From Tetrapyrgos nigripes (Eukaryota > Basidiomycota > Agaricomycetes > Agaricales > Campanellaceae): DNA of 64,000 bases. The stretch lies in contig JAACJM010000085.1 of the NCBI GenBank assembly GCA_013368315.1, positions 186,001 to 250,000 on the forward strand, in the 5' to 3' direction. Numbering within the stretch: the first letter of the stretch is position 1; every line of letters begins with the position of its first letter. Below, piece by piece: positions 22,936-34,764 of this stretch. The position numbers and the translations under genes are program-made. The notes beneath the pieces were generated by a model. That model had not been told where the DNA came from and made no database searches. It saw only the letters and a program-made list of their open reading frames with translations.

Positions 22936-23732
22936 ATGTCTTTCCGGCCTGCACTTATCATCGTCGATTTTCAAGAGGATTTCTGTCCTCCGGTAAGACA
23001 GAATGTTTTCTTTGTACGCATAATGCTCACTTACTTTAGAACGGCTCGCTTGCAGTTGCCGAGGGCCGCACAATCGCGTCGACAGTCAATAAGCTTCTGA
23101 CTCTACCTTTCGTCCTACGGATAGCAACCAAAGACTTTCATCCGCCCGATCACATCTCATTTGCCAACAATCATCCAGCACCCAATAATGTTCCTTTCAA
23201 TTCCTTCGCAACGATAAAGAATCCGTACAATGGAACGGAGACAGAGACGACTCGACTGTGGCCTGTGCACTGCGTGCAAGGTACACCAGGTGCTGAGCTT
23301 GTTCCAGAGCTCGATATCAGACTCGTGGATAAAGTCATCGAAAAAGGCAAAGACAAGAGAGTAGAGATGTACTCTGCTTTTGAAGCCCCGTTTCGGAATC
23401 CAATAGTGAAGGCATGTTGTATTCATTCGTTTGGGAGATAATCTAATGTCTGTGTACAGGAAGCGTCAAGTGGCTTAGCACAAACTTTGAAAGATGTTGG
23501 AATAACACACGTATACGTGGTTGGTTTAGCGATGGACTACTGCGTTAAATTCACCGCAATCGACGCGAAAAAGGAAGGATTTGAGACATTTGTAGTCAGC
23601 GAGGGAACGAAGGCGGTGGATCCTGGACCAGGTGGTTGGGGAAAAACAGAGAAGGAACTTGATGAAGCTGGTATTGCTCTGATCAGCATTGATGGAGAGG
23701 AGGTTGCAAGGGTTAGTGGTTTGGCACCATGA
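22936..23732 (+). CDS. PNC1: Nicotinamidase (isochorismatase-like hydrolase)
   Basis: Three exons: 22936-22992, 23040-23411, 23460-23732. The catalytic Asp sits in LIIVDFQEDFCPP. The metal site is in ATKDFHPPDHISFA (Asp, His) with the third His in LWPVHCVQGTPGAELV. The catalytic Cys is in YVVGLAMDYCVKFTA. Family function: hydrolysis of nicotinamide to nicotinate for NAD+ salvage, which also limits sirtuin inhibition. Residue spacing and total length (233 aa) fit fungal Pnc1. The second intron (23412-23459) starts with GC rather than GT; no GT donor nearby keeps the frame. The gene starts only 51 bp after the upstream stop on the same strand. Confidence 0.92.
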
Positions 23733-24003
23733 GTGGTTTTCGAAGGTATTTTTCCAAGATCCAAACTTGGTAATAATCGTGTGTAGTAACTAAGCTTCTA
23801 TGAAGGCGAATCTCAACTAGGAGTTCTCTACTGTTCTAGCACTATCGACGTGGCCGACTTATTGCACTCTTGCAAACGCCTCGCATTTCGTCGGAGATCG
23901 GATGAGACGTAAATATTCATAACCATGTCCAGAAGCTGGACAGTTCTATTTAAGCCAGGATGAACGCGAGTAATCACCGACACCTCAGCCAGCTCCGGTA
24001 GCC

Positions 24004-26253
24004 ATGGCTGCCCCTTCTCGTACCCAGACAATTGTTCGCGCCAACACCATGTATCACACTATGCTGGGACGTATTCGATCTCTCAGGGTGGCCAAACCTG
24101 GCTTCAGAGAAAACGAATCACCCTATGTTCGTACTAGAGCTCAGCTGCTGGCACTCGAGATTGTGTTGTCTAGCGGTATAGGGTCAAGGCATGATGGAGG
24201 GACGCTCTCAAACCTCATATGCGCTAATATCACCGGTCAAGCACTGTGTACCGAGAAAGGGTTTTTACCATGCCCGAGGGTGAGCTGCTACCATGGGGTC
24301 AAAAATTGATCCTCACACAAATCCTCCAGTGTCGGCTTGTCAAGTATTGTTCACAGCGTTGTCAAAGATTGCACTGGCCCAGACACAGTTCCGTTTGTAT
24401 GCAGCCTTGTCTGCAGGCTGACTGGCAACCAAATTGGGTTCTGCAGAATCGGGACCCATATTTTGTTTTGTCCCCATCATGTGCCTTCTCCGGCCAGACG
24501 AATAAGATTCCTTCGATTGATTTGCTCAACCTAGCTTCTTCCAACGAAGGTGGAAACTGTGACATTCGCTCAAAAGACTTCAAGCTTTGCTTCCTAGGTA
24601 AGTCTGTCAATCGCCACTGATTGAGTGACATTAATTCTCATCTTACTAGGTTGCACCGATATCAGAGACCTAGTCAAAACCGTGAACAACCTGCCCAAAG
24701 ACTATAGAGGAAAATGCACAATTCTCATCAACAATTCTTCCCCAATTCATATCAATCAAGTCCTCGTCGTCCTCTACATCCTTCTCTGTTCCAATGGGGC
24801 TTCTCTAGAGGAATGCGCCGAGTTAGCAACGCATTTGATGTACTCTGCATTCTTAACCAGACCTGGGGCTGCCTATCTCCAGAAGGCCATAGACAAAATC
24901 TACGAAACCGAGGGGGACATTTCTTTCCGCGCAAGCTTTCCGACGAGGGGCTCCGGGAACATTCATACCCTGCAAACGCTCATGGGCGTCAAGCAACCAT
25001 TGGAAATGTTCCAAACGTCCTTCAGCTTTGTGAAGGGACTGAAAAGGATGCGAAACTTTCTGTCAATCCCAGAAGTGATGGACCAACATGATCACTTGTT
25101 CTCGAAACTGATTCCAACTCATCGAGCTGCTTTTAAACGATTCCATGAGACTGGGGTCCTAGCACCATTCTCTCTAAGCACCGACCATTTCACGCATCCT
25201 AATCGGTGAGTTTCGCTTCAATACTGTATCTCCATTTCTCGTTGACGAATTAATTTCCTTGACCACTTAGACTCCTCTTCTCTCCAAATGGGGAATGGTT
25301 ACAGCCTGACTACTTCAACCCATTCCGAGGCTGGGACGTCGCAGCCAGTCAAGCTACAGGTACTTTGAAAAGAGGTGTTGACTCGGGAGATATCTTTGGG
25401 TGTCTCTTCTTCCATGTCAAAGCCCAATTTCGAGAATTCGCGAGACGGTTCCAGTACCTTAGCATCGACATCTACATTACGCAGTTTAACCCCAAAATTC
25501 TTTCAAGCGGTCTTTTGGCGGGGGTGCTCCCTGCTTTTCCGAGTGATGGCTGTTTCGATAGGATTCATGTTGGAGATTTGATAGATAGTGTCGGGATTCA
25601 GGATTGTCTGGCAGATTGGACACCGTTGCTGAACAGTAGTAACGAGCATGCAGCTTTGTTGATGCATTCGAAAATATGGTGTGCTACAAGACCGGATGCG
25701 TTGGCTCTATCGAATCCCATAGTCGCAAAAGGGGTTCTGATTGAGAAATGTAACCAGAATCCTGATCTCGTCAGGGTGAGTCTTCTTTGCCCTCGGTAGT
25801 CACTTGCTAAACTCCGGTGTAGCGAGCAAAGTTCCAGAAGATGTGCTCGCAAGGATTACGATCTCCGACTCTTTTGAAAATTTTAGAGTCTCTGGACGTC
25901 TTCGCTGACCATTCGTTGTGGTTTCACGAATATTTGCGGGACGAAGAAGCGGAGTCTACAGCTGCCTCACTCGGTCTGCAACTTCGAGAACGAAATCAGA
26001 TTCATCCAAAGGTACATTGCAGCGTCTCTCTCTCTCGCCAAACCAGGACTGATTTCTTTATGGCAGCGATTCGGTGTGCCGCTTGACGCGCCATGGGACC
26101 AATTACCCGACCTTGGGCGAAGTGAATTTTATTATAGTGAGTGTCCCTTCGGCAGTACTGGCCAGACCAAGAGCTAATCTTGCGTCTATAGCATCATTGA
26201 GTGGTGTAGATTTCCGTACGCGCTTCATCGAATTCGGACTGTCTGGACAGTAA
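24004..26253 (+). CDS. MYND-type zinc-finger protein with DUF4470-like region
   Basis: Seven exons: 24004-24279, 24330-24597, 24650-25205, 25271-25775, 25823-26011, 26067-26136, 26192-26253. The MYND finger spans the first splice: ...FLPCPR + CRLVKYCSQRCQRLHWPRH, ending SSVCM. Ligands three to eight are present. The first pair is spaced C-x8-C rather than C-x2-C. Downstream, LLGC-type residues give FLGCTDIRDLVKTVNNLP and YRGKCTILINNSSPIHINQ, which match the DUF4470 pattern common in basidiomycetes. The rest (LLFSPNGEWLQPDYFNPFRG, HAALLMHSKIWCATRPDAL) is helical and unnamed. MYND fingers usually bind proline-rich partners; the specific role is unknown. The alternative label 'SET/MYND' is not supported because no SET domain is seen. 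Confidence 0.75.
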
Positions 26254-26322
26254 GAGTCAAGCTGTACTATGTAGTAGTAGATAGTGATTTAAAATTTACC
26301 GAACGGTCACAGTGTGACCGCG

Positions 26323-27042
26323 ATGTGGACACTTGGACGACGACTATTGTCGCGTGCGGCCAACGATGAACGCGTTCAGGCCCAGTTCCGTTCTCTTCTG
26401 CGTGAATGTGCCCAGCCAGTAACAGTCCTCACCTCATTCCTGCCGTCTTCGACTCATTATCACGGTGCAACCCTCTCTTCCTTCACCTCCATTGCCATGG
26501 ACCCCTTCCCTCTCGTCGCGTTTTCTCTTCGAATACCTTCCAGAATGGCTGCGTCACTTGCCAAAGTACACTCGAATAACCAGAACGGAATCGACCCCGA
26601 CGTGGGGTCGCATATGGTCGTCAATATCCTTTCAGCAGCACAAGCAAACACCGCCGTCATCTTTTCTCGTCCCGACCTCCATCCTGATCCATTCTCCGAG
26701 GTCAAGTACTCTCTAAATTCCGAGGGTATACCCATACTGGACGGATCACTGGGTGCAATCTCATGCAAACTCGTCGCACCTCCAATTCCGCTGCATGATT
26801 TAGACGTTTTAAAAGGTGCTTTTGGGAACAGTGACACGAAAGCCCAGGTCGCAAATCCGGCAGCGAGTTTGCAAGGAGGAGCCGTTTCGGAACTGTTTCT
26901 TGCCCGTGTAACGAATGTGGAAAAGTTGGCGATTGAAGAGGTAGAGGATGGGCATTCGGAGACTATTCCCTTGTTGTATCGTAGGCGAGGATACACGGGA
27001 TGCGGGCCTACAATCTCGACTATTCAAAAACCCAGGTCATGA
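26323..27042 (+). CDS. Flavin reductase-like FMN-binding protein
   Basis: Intronless, 239 aa from ATG 26323 (MWTLGRRLLSRAANDERVQ). Three GTG/ACC/GCG codons upstream also stay open but lack an ATG. The N-terminus is Arg-rich and nearly free of acids at first, suggesting mitochondrial import. The flavin reductase fold is seen as CAQPVTVLTSF, HGATLSSFTSIAMDPFPLVA, FSLRIPSRMAASL, HMVVNILSAAQANTAVIFS, IPILDGSLGAISCKL and a C-terminal VSELFLARVTNVE. The motif GxTxSSFxSxxxxPPLV is the FMN-binding signature; here it is ATLSSFTSIAMDPFPLV. Likely an NAD(P)H:flavin oxidoreductase or FMN-dependent oxidoreductase of unknown substrate. It begins 69 bp after the MYND gene stop. Confidence 0.8.
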   Translation: MWTLGRRLLSRAANDERVQAQFRSLLRECAQPVTVLTSFLPSSTHYHGATLSSFTSIAMDPFPLVAFSLRIPSRMAASLAKVHSNNQNGIDPDVGSHMVVNILSAAQANTAVIFSRPDLHPDPFSEVKYSLNSEGIPILDGSLGAISCKLVAPPIPLHDLDVLKGAFGNSDTKAQVANPAASLQGGAVSELFLARVTNVEKLAIEEVEDGHSETIPLLYRRRGYTGCGPTISTIQKPRS

Positions 27043-27177
27043 TGCATGTATGTTTTGGTGCGCATTCCTATATGTTCCGATTATTAGTTTGCTCAAAACT
27101 ATCTTAGCTTATAGATGGGCTATCCTGTATTACTAGTGCGTACTTTATATCCTGTATTCTATCCTACCATATCCCCT

Positions 27178-29031
27178 TCACCAAATTCTCTTGATCATAG
27201 TGTAACGCGTCAACTCTTCCAGGGGGACTCTCTTCCTGCCACCTTTACTACCATCCTTTGACGGTTTATTTTCGCCAATCTCTGCCGTAGGGGACACGTT
27301 ATCCAGCTTGCTATCTAGGATATTCTTGAGTTCGCGATTATACATCTGCAAGGCACGTCAGAAGAATTCCAGGAGTGACATGGGATACACATACTCGTTC
27401 TTCCTTGCCCTCTCCAATAGGATCTCTTCCAAAGTCATTGATAGCATCTTCCGCCTCACGAGCTTCCATGCCAGCACGACGACGTGTAGCGTAGCTTATG
27501 AGGTTGATTCCAATAATGATTTTGATCACCACAGCGCATAACCAGAACAATATGCCCATCACGATCCACGTCACCCATCTCACGAGTTCCTTAATCTCTG
27601 TCTCCGACTGAGCCCTCCATACTCCATTCCCAGTCTCGATTACGTTGAAAGAGCGAGAGTCTGTAAACAACAGATTCAAGCATTGTGATCCAATGAGAAT
27701 GGCCAACACCGCAAGCGGTAATGAAGCAAAGCCCAAACGACGAGCAACAAGTGGACTCTGGTCGACATAGGTGTGCTTCCGAGCCCCTCGTCTCCCAACC
27801 GCACTCCCATTCGACAAATCACGACACAGAACATCCGTGTAACGCTCGTACACAGAGGGACGAATGTGGTTGAATTTAGTGATGAAGGCATGTTTCAGCC
27901 AGTCGACCAGCATTTCGGAGCACATCACGGTGAGGACGGGGTAGGAGATTGTCCATAGAACATTCCCGTTTATACCGCCAAAAAGATTTATACGGAGGGG
28001 GCTACCAACGCGAAGCCACCGTCCGAAACTTTTGGGAAGTACAAACCCTCCTTCGGCGAAATCGAACTGAGAGCCAGAAAGCTCGATCAGATTTCGAAAA
28101 GCGACAACGGATAACATGAGGGCTAATGTGAAGCGCTCGACGATATCTGCACATGTTATTTGGAATAAATTGTCCTTTTCGAATTTTTTAAAGACTGAAC
28201 CCTTGATTTCGACGAACTGGTTTGAGACAAGGAGGGTGAGGAGCGCGTGGTCGTAAGAGTTGACAGCGACATTCAGGGAAATGAGTTGGTAGATCATGAC
28301 GATTGAATGGGCAACGTTATAGGCAAGAGCGAGTGAGAAGTAGAGGAGAGGTCGTAAAGTAGGTGTGCTCGGTGCCAAGGTCGAACGAGAAAAGAGACAA
28401 TCTAGGATGTCCTGCCCTATAGAAGCGCAGAGGCGGTCTGCGATCTCAAGAGCATTGAATATGACGTAGAGTTTAATGGTGTCTTGACCTCGAATAAAGT
28501 GGTAAATTTTGCTTGCGTCTGTGAGGGGGATAAGAATCAAGATGGAGACGACAAGAAGGAGTGTTCTGAGGAGATCGGCTTTTTGTGAGGGAGCCAAGGG
28601 CTTCCCTGAGGGGGTCAAGAGTCGATAGACTGCTAGAGCGAAACGAATGGGAAGTATGGTGAAGGTATACAGGAACGAATCCAAGCAGACTATGAATCCG
28701 AAGCCGATGATCTACCTGCACGTTTGAGAAACTGCTGTCATTGGAACAAGATGTGTCGCACCTTCTCCATTGCAAGAGGGATATTTAGAAAATTGTATAC
28801 CCGGTCCCATTTCAGCTCTTGGTGTGAGTCAAAATCTGTTGCCAGCAATTCTTCCCGCAGGTAATCCCATAACGAAAAGGGAGGTGGTTGGTAGGGAATG
28901 AAGGTGGGAGTAGTGGGGGTTATAGGTGGAGATGCAGACAAAGGGGTTGGAGGTAGAGAAGCATAGGTGAGGCGGGCATTTTCGTTGGTGGTCTTTGTGT
29001 TTACAGCAGGTGGACGTATCTTCCTCTTCAT
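27178..29031 (-). CDS. TAPT1/EMP65-family multi-pass membrane protein
   Basis: Three exons (minus). Exon 1 starts at ATG 29031 (MKRKIRPPAVNTKT) and ends LNIPLAMEK. Splicing to IIGFGFIVCLDSFLYTFTILP restores the TAPT1 start of the membrane domain. The main exon encodes about eight hydrophobic helices with family signatures YVIFNALEIADRLCASIGQD, YNVAHSIVMIYQLISLNVAV, LLVSNQFVEIKGSVFKKFEK and MCSEMLVDWLKHAFITKFN. The last exon ends LEELTRYTMIKRIW-stop (27178), the conserved C-terminus. Human TAPT1 and yeast Emp65 are ER membrane proteins linked to ER quality control and cilia. Only 66 bp separate its start from the divergent fucosyltransferase-like gene. Confidence 0.93.
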
Positions 29032-29097
29032 TAAATTACACGTGATTCATTCGACGCGTCTATTCATGACATTGACAACTATACAGAACAACAACTC

Positions 29098-30449
29098 ATG
29101 ACGACCCTACGTACGAAACGTAGGTTGCGCGTCGTTCTACTCGTATTTCTCACCGCCGCCACATTACTCGTTGTTCCCTACTACGTTTACTACCGCCCGC
29201 CGTACTCATTGTACTATGCTTTGACAGACACCGAGCTAGAGGTCGCTCATGACTACCTGTCGCGAGAGCAAGACCTGAAGTTTGTTGTTTTCAATCAGCT
29301 ACAGGGCGCTGGTTTCAATAACCAGGTGAGCTTTTATAGTGACCCTGCTCTCAACCACCCTAGTTCTCATGTTCAGGTCCAAGAAATTCTCCTCTATCAT
29401 CACCTTGCTCTCGTAACATCCCGTACTTATGTATACCAACCGTTTATCTGGAGACCGCGAAACCACCAGCCTCTCCCATTGTCTGCTTTCCTTCCAAACC
29501 CTACCCGAAATACAGTCCCAATATCTCTGCTATCTCGAATATGTCCAGAAGACTCGGATAGCACAGTCCACATTACAGTTGATTCCCTATATTCAGAGCT
29601 CTGGGATAAGAGTCAAAACATCTTGAACAGACCGGAGAGATGTATCATTATAGACAATCGGATAATGCATTGGAAGTGCGTCACTGAAAGCAGCTCATAC
29701 CTCGTCCTCTTCACTAAACACTGCCTCTTAGCTATCTTGCATCACCTTTCGTGGGGCAGATGTGGCCTTCTTTCCAGGCATACCTATCAAAACATTTCGA
29801 ATGGTCACCCCAAATCATCGACATTGTCAAAAGAACCCAAGAGCACTTGGAACTTCGTCCATATTCAGTAAAACATGAACAGGGTGATTCTTACATGGCC
29901 ATTCACATACGCAGAGGTGACTTTAGCGGACACTGTGCAAGTCTTGCCGAGTCAGAGGCTTCGTTTACCACCTGGGCCAATCTCCCATCACTACAATCGT
30001 CGGTTCTACCTCCTGCACTTGACATCTCCCATCCCGAGAATGTCATGCTTCACTGTTACTCCCCACTTGGTCGTATTCTCGATGCTATCACTCTCCAAGC
30101 TCGGAGACATCCTCATATTCGTACCCTTCACATCCTTCATGACGCTGCCATCGACCACCCCATCGTCTGGCTTGATGTTTTGAAGCTCGAGACGGCGCTT
30201 ACAGATCACGACTGGGCAGCCCGCAATGGGTGGGGCGAATCAGGACCTATCCGACGAATAACTCACACTGGGATGATTCCTCTTCAGCGAGGCGAATATG
30301 ATTTCGAGATTGCGGTCGACGTGGAGCTTGCTCGTCTTGCAGACGTCTTCATTGGGAACGGATACTCTAGTCTGAGCTCACAGATTATCGCACTAAGGAT
30401 GGGTACCGAAGATGCGAATGGAGATATAGGAGATATAACATTGATGTAG
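29098..30449 (+). CDS. O-fucosyltransferase-like type II membrane protein
   Basis: Three exons: 29098-29325, 29377-29675, 29732-30449; about 414 aa. A basic tail (MTTLRTKRRLR) precedes a signal anchor (VVLLVFLTAATLLVVPYYVY). The GDP-fucose protein O-fucosyltransferase fold is suggested by QGAGFNNQ followed by VQEILLYHHLALVTSRTYV, MAIHIRRGDFSGHC (the HxRRGDF motif) and GNGYSSLSSQIIALR near the end. Such proteins are common and varied in agaricomycetes; the acceptor is unknown. Both introns are GT-AG. Its stop is only 18 bp from the stop of the convergent acetoacetyl-CoA synthetase gene, so the 3' UTRs must overlap. Confidence 0.78.
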
Positions 30450-30467
30450 ATTTATACGAGGTTTATC

Positions 30468-33362
30468 TTACAGTTTGGGCTTCACTGTAGTGTAATATTG
30501 ATAGTACTCCTTGAAAGCTTCTGGATTAGCCACTGCACCACTTGGTTTAGGTTTCTGTCCGGAAACTATCTGCTTGACAGCGATCTCGATCTTCTTTCCA
30601 TTGGTGGTATACTATCCCAGAAAAAGATGAGCGAGTTCCGAAAAGTAAAACGTGATTGAGAGCCTTACTGGTATCTGTTTCACTTCAAAAATGTAGTTCG
30701 GTACATGTCTTGGGCTTAGCCCGGTCCGTATAGCATCGTTCATCCGTCGAATAAGGTTGTTATTCAGACTACCAGGAGTGCGCATCCTCAAGAACAACAA
30801 CACAGTCTCGTCGCTATCTTGCGGGCGCCGCTGTCCAACGCATATGGAATCCTAAACCATCGTCAGTCATTTTGGGGTCGTCTTCCTCTGATCATTGTCC
30901 CGCGCACCTCTACAACTGAGCCAAATCCCAACTCCAAGATAGAATAGATCTCGCCAGAACCGAATCTAATGCCTTTGGGATTAAGCACTCCATCGCTGTT
31001 GAACCATTGAATAACTCATGCATGAACATAGATAGAATGGAAACACAGACCTGCGACCCAAAACGAGCAAACCCTTCGTCTTTGGATTTGTGACGATAAA
31101 GTCACCTTGTCTCCACACTCCTGGAAACATATTAAAATACGCTTCGATGAACTTGGTTCCTGGAACCGCTTTCTGTGACTTAGCGTCCCAGAATCCTAGA
31201 GGAACCGAGACATGGGGTCGGGTAACTACCATCTCTCCCGCTTCCCCAGTGTGCTCGATATTTTTGCCTGACGCATCGAATACCTCTAATTTGATCCCTA
31301 GATGCCTGCAAGTGATTTCTGATCCATGAATCAAGGTATAAGAATCAGTACACGTGGTTGCAATGATAACTCACCTCCGGCATAAATAGGCAAAGTCTTC
31401 ACACTGCCGGCAACTATATCGTACTTGGATTTCAGTAATCGTCATAAGCAGATGAGATGTCTACCTACATCCAGAACAGATATCTGTCCCACCCACGCCT
31501 ATAAATACTCTTATAGGGTTCCCAGTCTTTCCTTGATTGAAAGCCTTTTGTGCCCATTCATGTAAAGGAGCCGTGAAGATGGCACCACCCACGGCGATGG
31601 TATGTAGTGCCTCAAATTTACCAATGTCCACTAATCATAGGTCAGCTATAGGTACGTTACCACATGGTGTACAGACGGGCAGACGGGCATACCGGGATGT
31701 ATCCCTTTCCCCTGGAGCTCTGACATAAATCGCGGACTGAGACCGAGCACAGATACCCTAGATCAAGAACAGAAAATCAATCATGAGAAGTCGAAGAAGT
31801 TCGGATTCAGACTAACGATTGTTGGTTAATCATCTTGAGAAATGCAGGAACAGTAGGATGAAACGGCGATCCATCGTAAGCAATGATTCGAGCACCAATC
31901 GAGAGTGTGGTGAGGTGAAGCATCCACATCATCCATCCAGTCTGTCCATCAGGTGTTAGTGTTGGAGGAGGAAGGAAAAGAAAAGATGAACTGATACTTG
32001 CTGTCGTGTACTGGAAAAATGTATCTTGAGGTCCGACATCAAATCCGTAGAACATCTGTTGCTTGAGTTGCAGGAGGATACCCTAGGCATCAAAAGAACA
32101 GTGAGCATCTGTGACGTGTATAGCATAATTGTACAGACTCTCAACGTACTCCGGCTGAATGTACTATGCACTTGGGAGTGCCAGAGGTGCCTAATGGAAA
32201 CTTTGGTTCAAATACGGATCAATATCTTCTAGGTGAATCTTCACCTGAAGAGTAGAGAATTACAAGTGGATGATTGAAAGGCAATTGCTCAAAGACGAGC
32301 GGACGGCCATCCCCTGTGGCCAAAAACTTGTCAAGAGGAACGCTAAACACCAGTGAACAAACCATGGGCTACAAAAGTAACGATAAGCTACCTGTTGTGG
32401 ATCCTCAACGGTGAGGCCAGACCAGATGCGCGGCTAGGCAACAGGACAGCGAGTTTCAGACCTGATTTGACCAGAGCTTGTACTACTTCCTTGACTTTCG
32501 CATCCAGTTTGTTAATGGTACCAGCGTAAGTCGTCTCGGTCTCGATGAATAGGAATTTAGGGTGAACTTGAGTATAACGGTCCAAAATACCCTGTAATCA
32601 AGTATGAATATCTTGAAATGATGGAACATTCAATCAAACCACCTTTGCACCCATATCTGGTGCGGTGCTCGTATAGATGGCTCCAGTACTGGTTGTAGCT
32701 AATGCAAGGACGATTGCGGTAATCGAGTTTGACACAACGGCTGCACAGTGTTGAATTCAATCAGTCCAATAAGTTGTACAGTGGAAATTTGAAAAGCATA
32801 CCTGCAACCCTATCGCCGACTGATAACCCATTGACCCTAAGTGCAGCAGACATTTCTGCAACCAGATTGCGCAGTTCCTTGTAAGTGTAGTCTGTGGAGA
32901 CTTGCGCTTCATTGATTGTGGTACAAGCAATGGCATCGTCGTTTCGACGCAGCAGGTTCTCTGCATAATTTAAACGAGAGCCGGGAAACCAGGACGCTTG
33001 GTGCAAGTCTTGTAAAGACCCTAACGATACAGTCTGAGAGATTCGACATTAGCGACGAAGGAAAACGTCTTAATCCAACACACCTGTTCCGAAGGAGTCG
33101 AGTACACAATTCCTAGTTCCTGCCAGATATCCGACCAAAAACTATAGTTGTTCACGGAATATTCGTGCAGATCGAAGTAATCCTCTAAGAATTCATATCT
33201 TCAGCAAAAGCAGCGCGACAGTCAAACACAGGAAGACATACTGAGACACAATCCGTGCTTGCGATTGATAGAATGTCTGAGAATCTCTGTGGACGCGAAT
33301 GGTGCATTCGCAGAGGGCTTCCATATGGGATGTTCACTGGACGCGAAGTGTCGTGGAGACAT
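30468..33362 (-). CDS. Acetoacetyl-CoA synthetase (acetoacetate-CoA ligase)
   Basis: Intron-rich minus gene from ATG 33362 ([17 protein letters not shown]) to TAA 30468-30470. Spliced blocks are [59 protein letters not shown], the AMP-binding loop [19 protein letters not shown] (spliced), [13 protein letters not shown] then [35 protein letters not shown] and the end [14 protein letters not shown]. [13 protein letters not shown] and GWMMW are specific to acetoacetyl-CoA synthetases within the ANL superfamily. It activates acetoacetate with ATP and CoA in the cytosol, feeding sterol/lipid synthesis or ketone use. At least ten introns are present. The first exon ends in mid-codon after GLCL. Confidence 0.92.
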
Positions 33363-33942
33363 GGGTGCTTCAAGAAGTGACTGGTGGTGTCAGAGTGGGT
33401 GGATTAAAACGGTTGGGAATGGACGGCAAAGAGTGAGGAGGAGGTGAAATTATTGGGTTCATGGCCGCCGTTGAGCTCCGTTGAGCTGGTCGACGCGCAT
33501 GTAAAAGGGGTCAGCAGATCGTCACGCGGTATCTTGAAATTCACACCCTATTGCCTTGCTATTGCCTACTCGCTGTTCTGGCAATCATTGCACCCAGCAC
33601 ACTGCTTACACTACTTACTTCTGAATGATGGCAACACGGGCATATTGACCAACCCTAGTGGCCCATGATTCTTCTTTGATTCTTCTGTTAACGTTCTCCA
33701 GTCTTCAGTTGGGCATTCTCATTCGTTATGCTCGCAAGCCGAACTCACCATCACTAACGTAACGTCTGCGCCACATCCTCTCACCTGCCTAGTCCTGAGG
33801 TCTGTCTTGTTCCAGAAAAGGATTCATTACCATCACATCAGAGCGAAGTCATCTTTTCCAGATCAACAAGATGGCTGGATGTTGATGACCGGGAAAATGG
33901 TCGCTAGACCAAAGTTAGCCTCTGCTACTAGTATGAATCTCC
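33363..33942. other. Intergenic region between divergent genes
   Basis: About 580 bp serving the acetoacetyl-CoA synthetase gene (minus) and the four-TM gene (plus). A short direct repeat (tgagctccgttgagctgg) occurs near 33,471. No gene is seen. Confidence 0.4.
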
Positions 33943-33950
33943 TTTATAAA
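33943..33950 (+). promoter_or_regulatory. TATA box of the four-TM protein gene
   Basis: TTTATAAA lies 42 bp upstream of the ATG at 33992. Position and sequence fit a TATA element with a very short 5' UTR. Confidence 0.5.
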
Positions 33951-33991
33951 GACGCTAACAGACGCAACGCTTCTTCACTTCACACCACATC

Positions 33992-34489
33992 ATGCACCCA
34001 TTACCACAACCCCTCCTTCAACTTATTTACGCCTCGATTGGCGTTTCAGCCGTTACGACAGCATTTACTCTAGCTGGTCTCGCACTGGGTGCTTCACCAC
34101 TTATTTGGATAATCCCCGCCGCATTTTGCGCGACCCTTCCTTATCATATTATTATCCTCTTTCTCGCCAGGGTGGAACCTCCGAGCTCTCCCCGACTCTT
34201 CTCGCGACTCAACATAAGTTGGGGTTTCGCGACTGCGCTGCTATGGACTGCTGCAACAATCATCTCAGTCATTGCGATTATACTACAAACCCACGGATCC
34301 TTGCCGCATCACGACATGCATATAGGCATATGGATCCTAATCTTATCGGCTGTGCTTTCGTTAGTGGAGGGAGTTTTGGTATGGGTGATGGCCGTGTTGA
34401 ACCGCAAGGAGAGGAGACAAATAAGGTATGCGGCTAAGTGGAGGTTTAACCCTACTAGCTCCAGCCTGGGCTCACAGACGTGGAGGTAA
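33992..34489 (+). CDS. Small four-helix membrane protein, unknown function
   Basis: A 165-aa protein from ATG 33992. Four hydrophobic segments are evident: LIYASIGVSAVTTAFTLAGL, LIWIIPAAFCATLPYHIIIL, FATALLWTAATIISVIAIIL and IGIWILILSAVLSLVEGVLV. A basic tail follows (NRKERRQIRYAAKWRF). The last codons overlap a strong donor (AG-GTAAGT at about 34,486) with acceptors near 34,549, so the natural end may be Ser-Arg-Thr or similar after splicing; this changes only a few residues. Small four-TM proteins with this layout are frequent in mushroom genomes, usually without a name. No catalytic motif is visible. A plausible TATA box supports expression. Confidence 0.65.
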   Translation: MHPLPQPLLQLIYASIGVSAVTTAFTLAGLALGASPLIWIIPAAFCATLPYHIIILFLARVEPPSSPRLFSRLNISWGFATALLWTAATIISVIAIILQTHGSLPHHDMHIGIWILILSAVLSLVEGVLVWVMAVLNRKERRQIRYAAKWRFNPTSSSLGSQTWR

Positions 34490-34764
34490 GTATCTTCTTT
34501 CACATGAAATCTTTTATTGTTTTATTGACCCTTTCCATCTCCCCCAGCAGAACATGAGGTCCAAATACTAGTTATTTCGCTATCGGAATTACTTTGACAT
34601 TTTTGCTGGAACGTGTACCACTTACTTATTCATATGGACATTGTATAATGTATTCACACTGACAGAAATCAGCCACTAGATCTCATATCTACTTTGTACC
34701 CTCATACCCTAAACTAGAATGCAGAATTACTTCGCATCGACTCCTTCAGCGCCAGAACTTTTCA

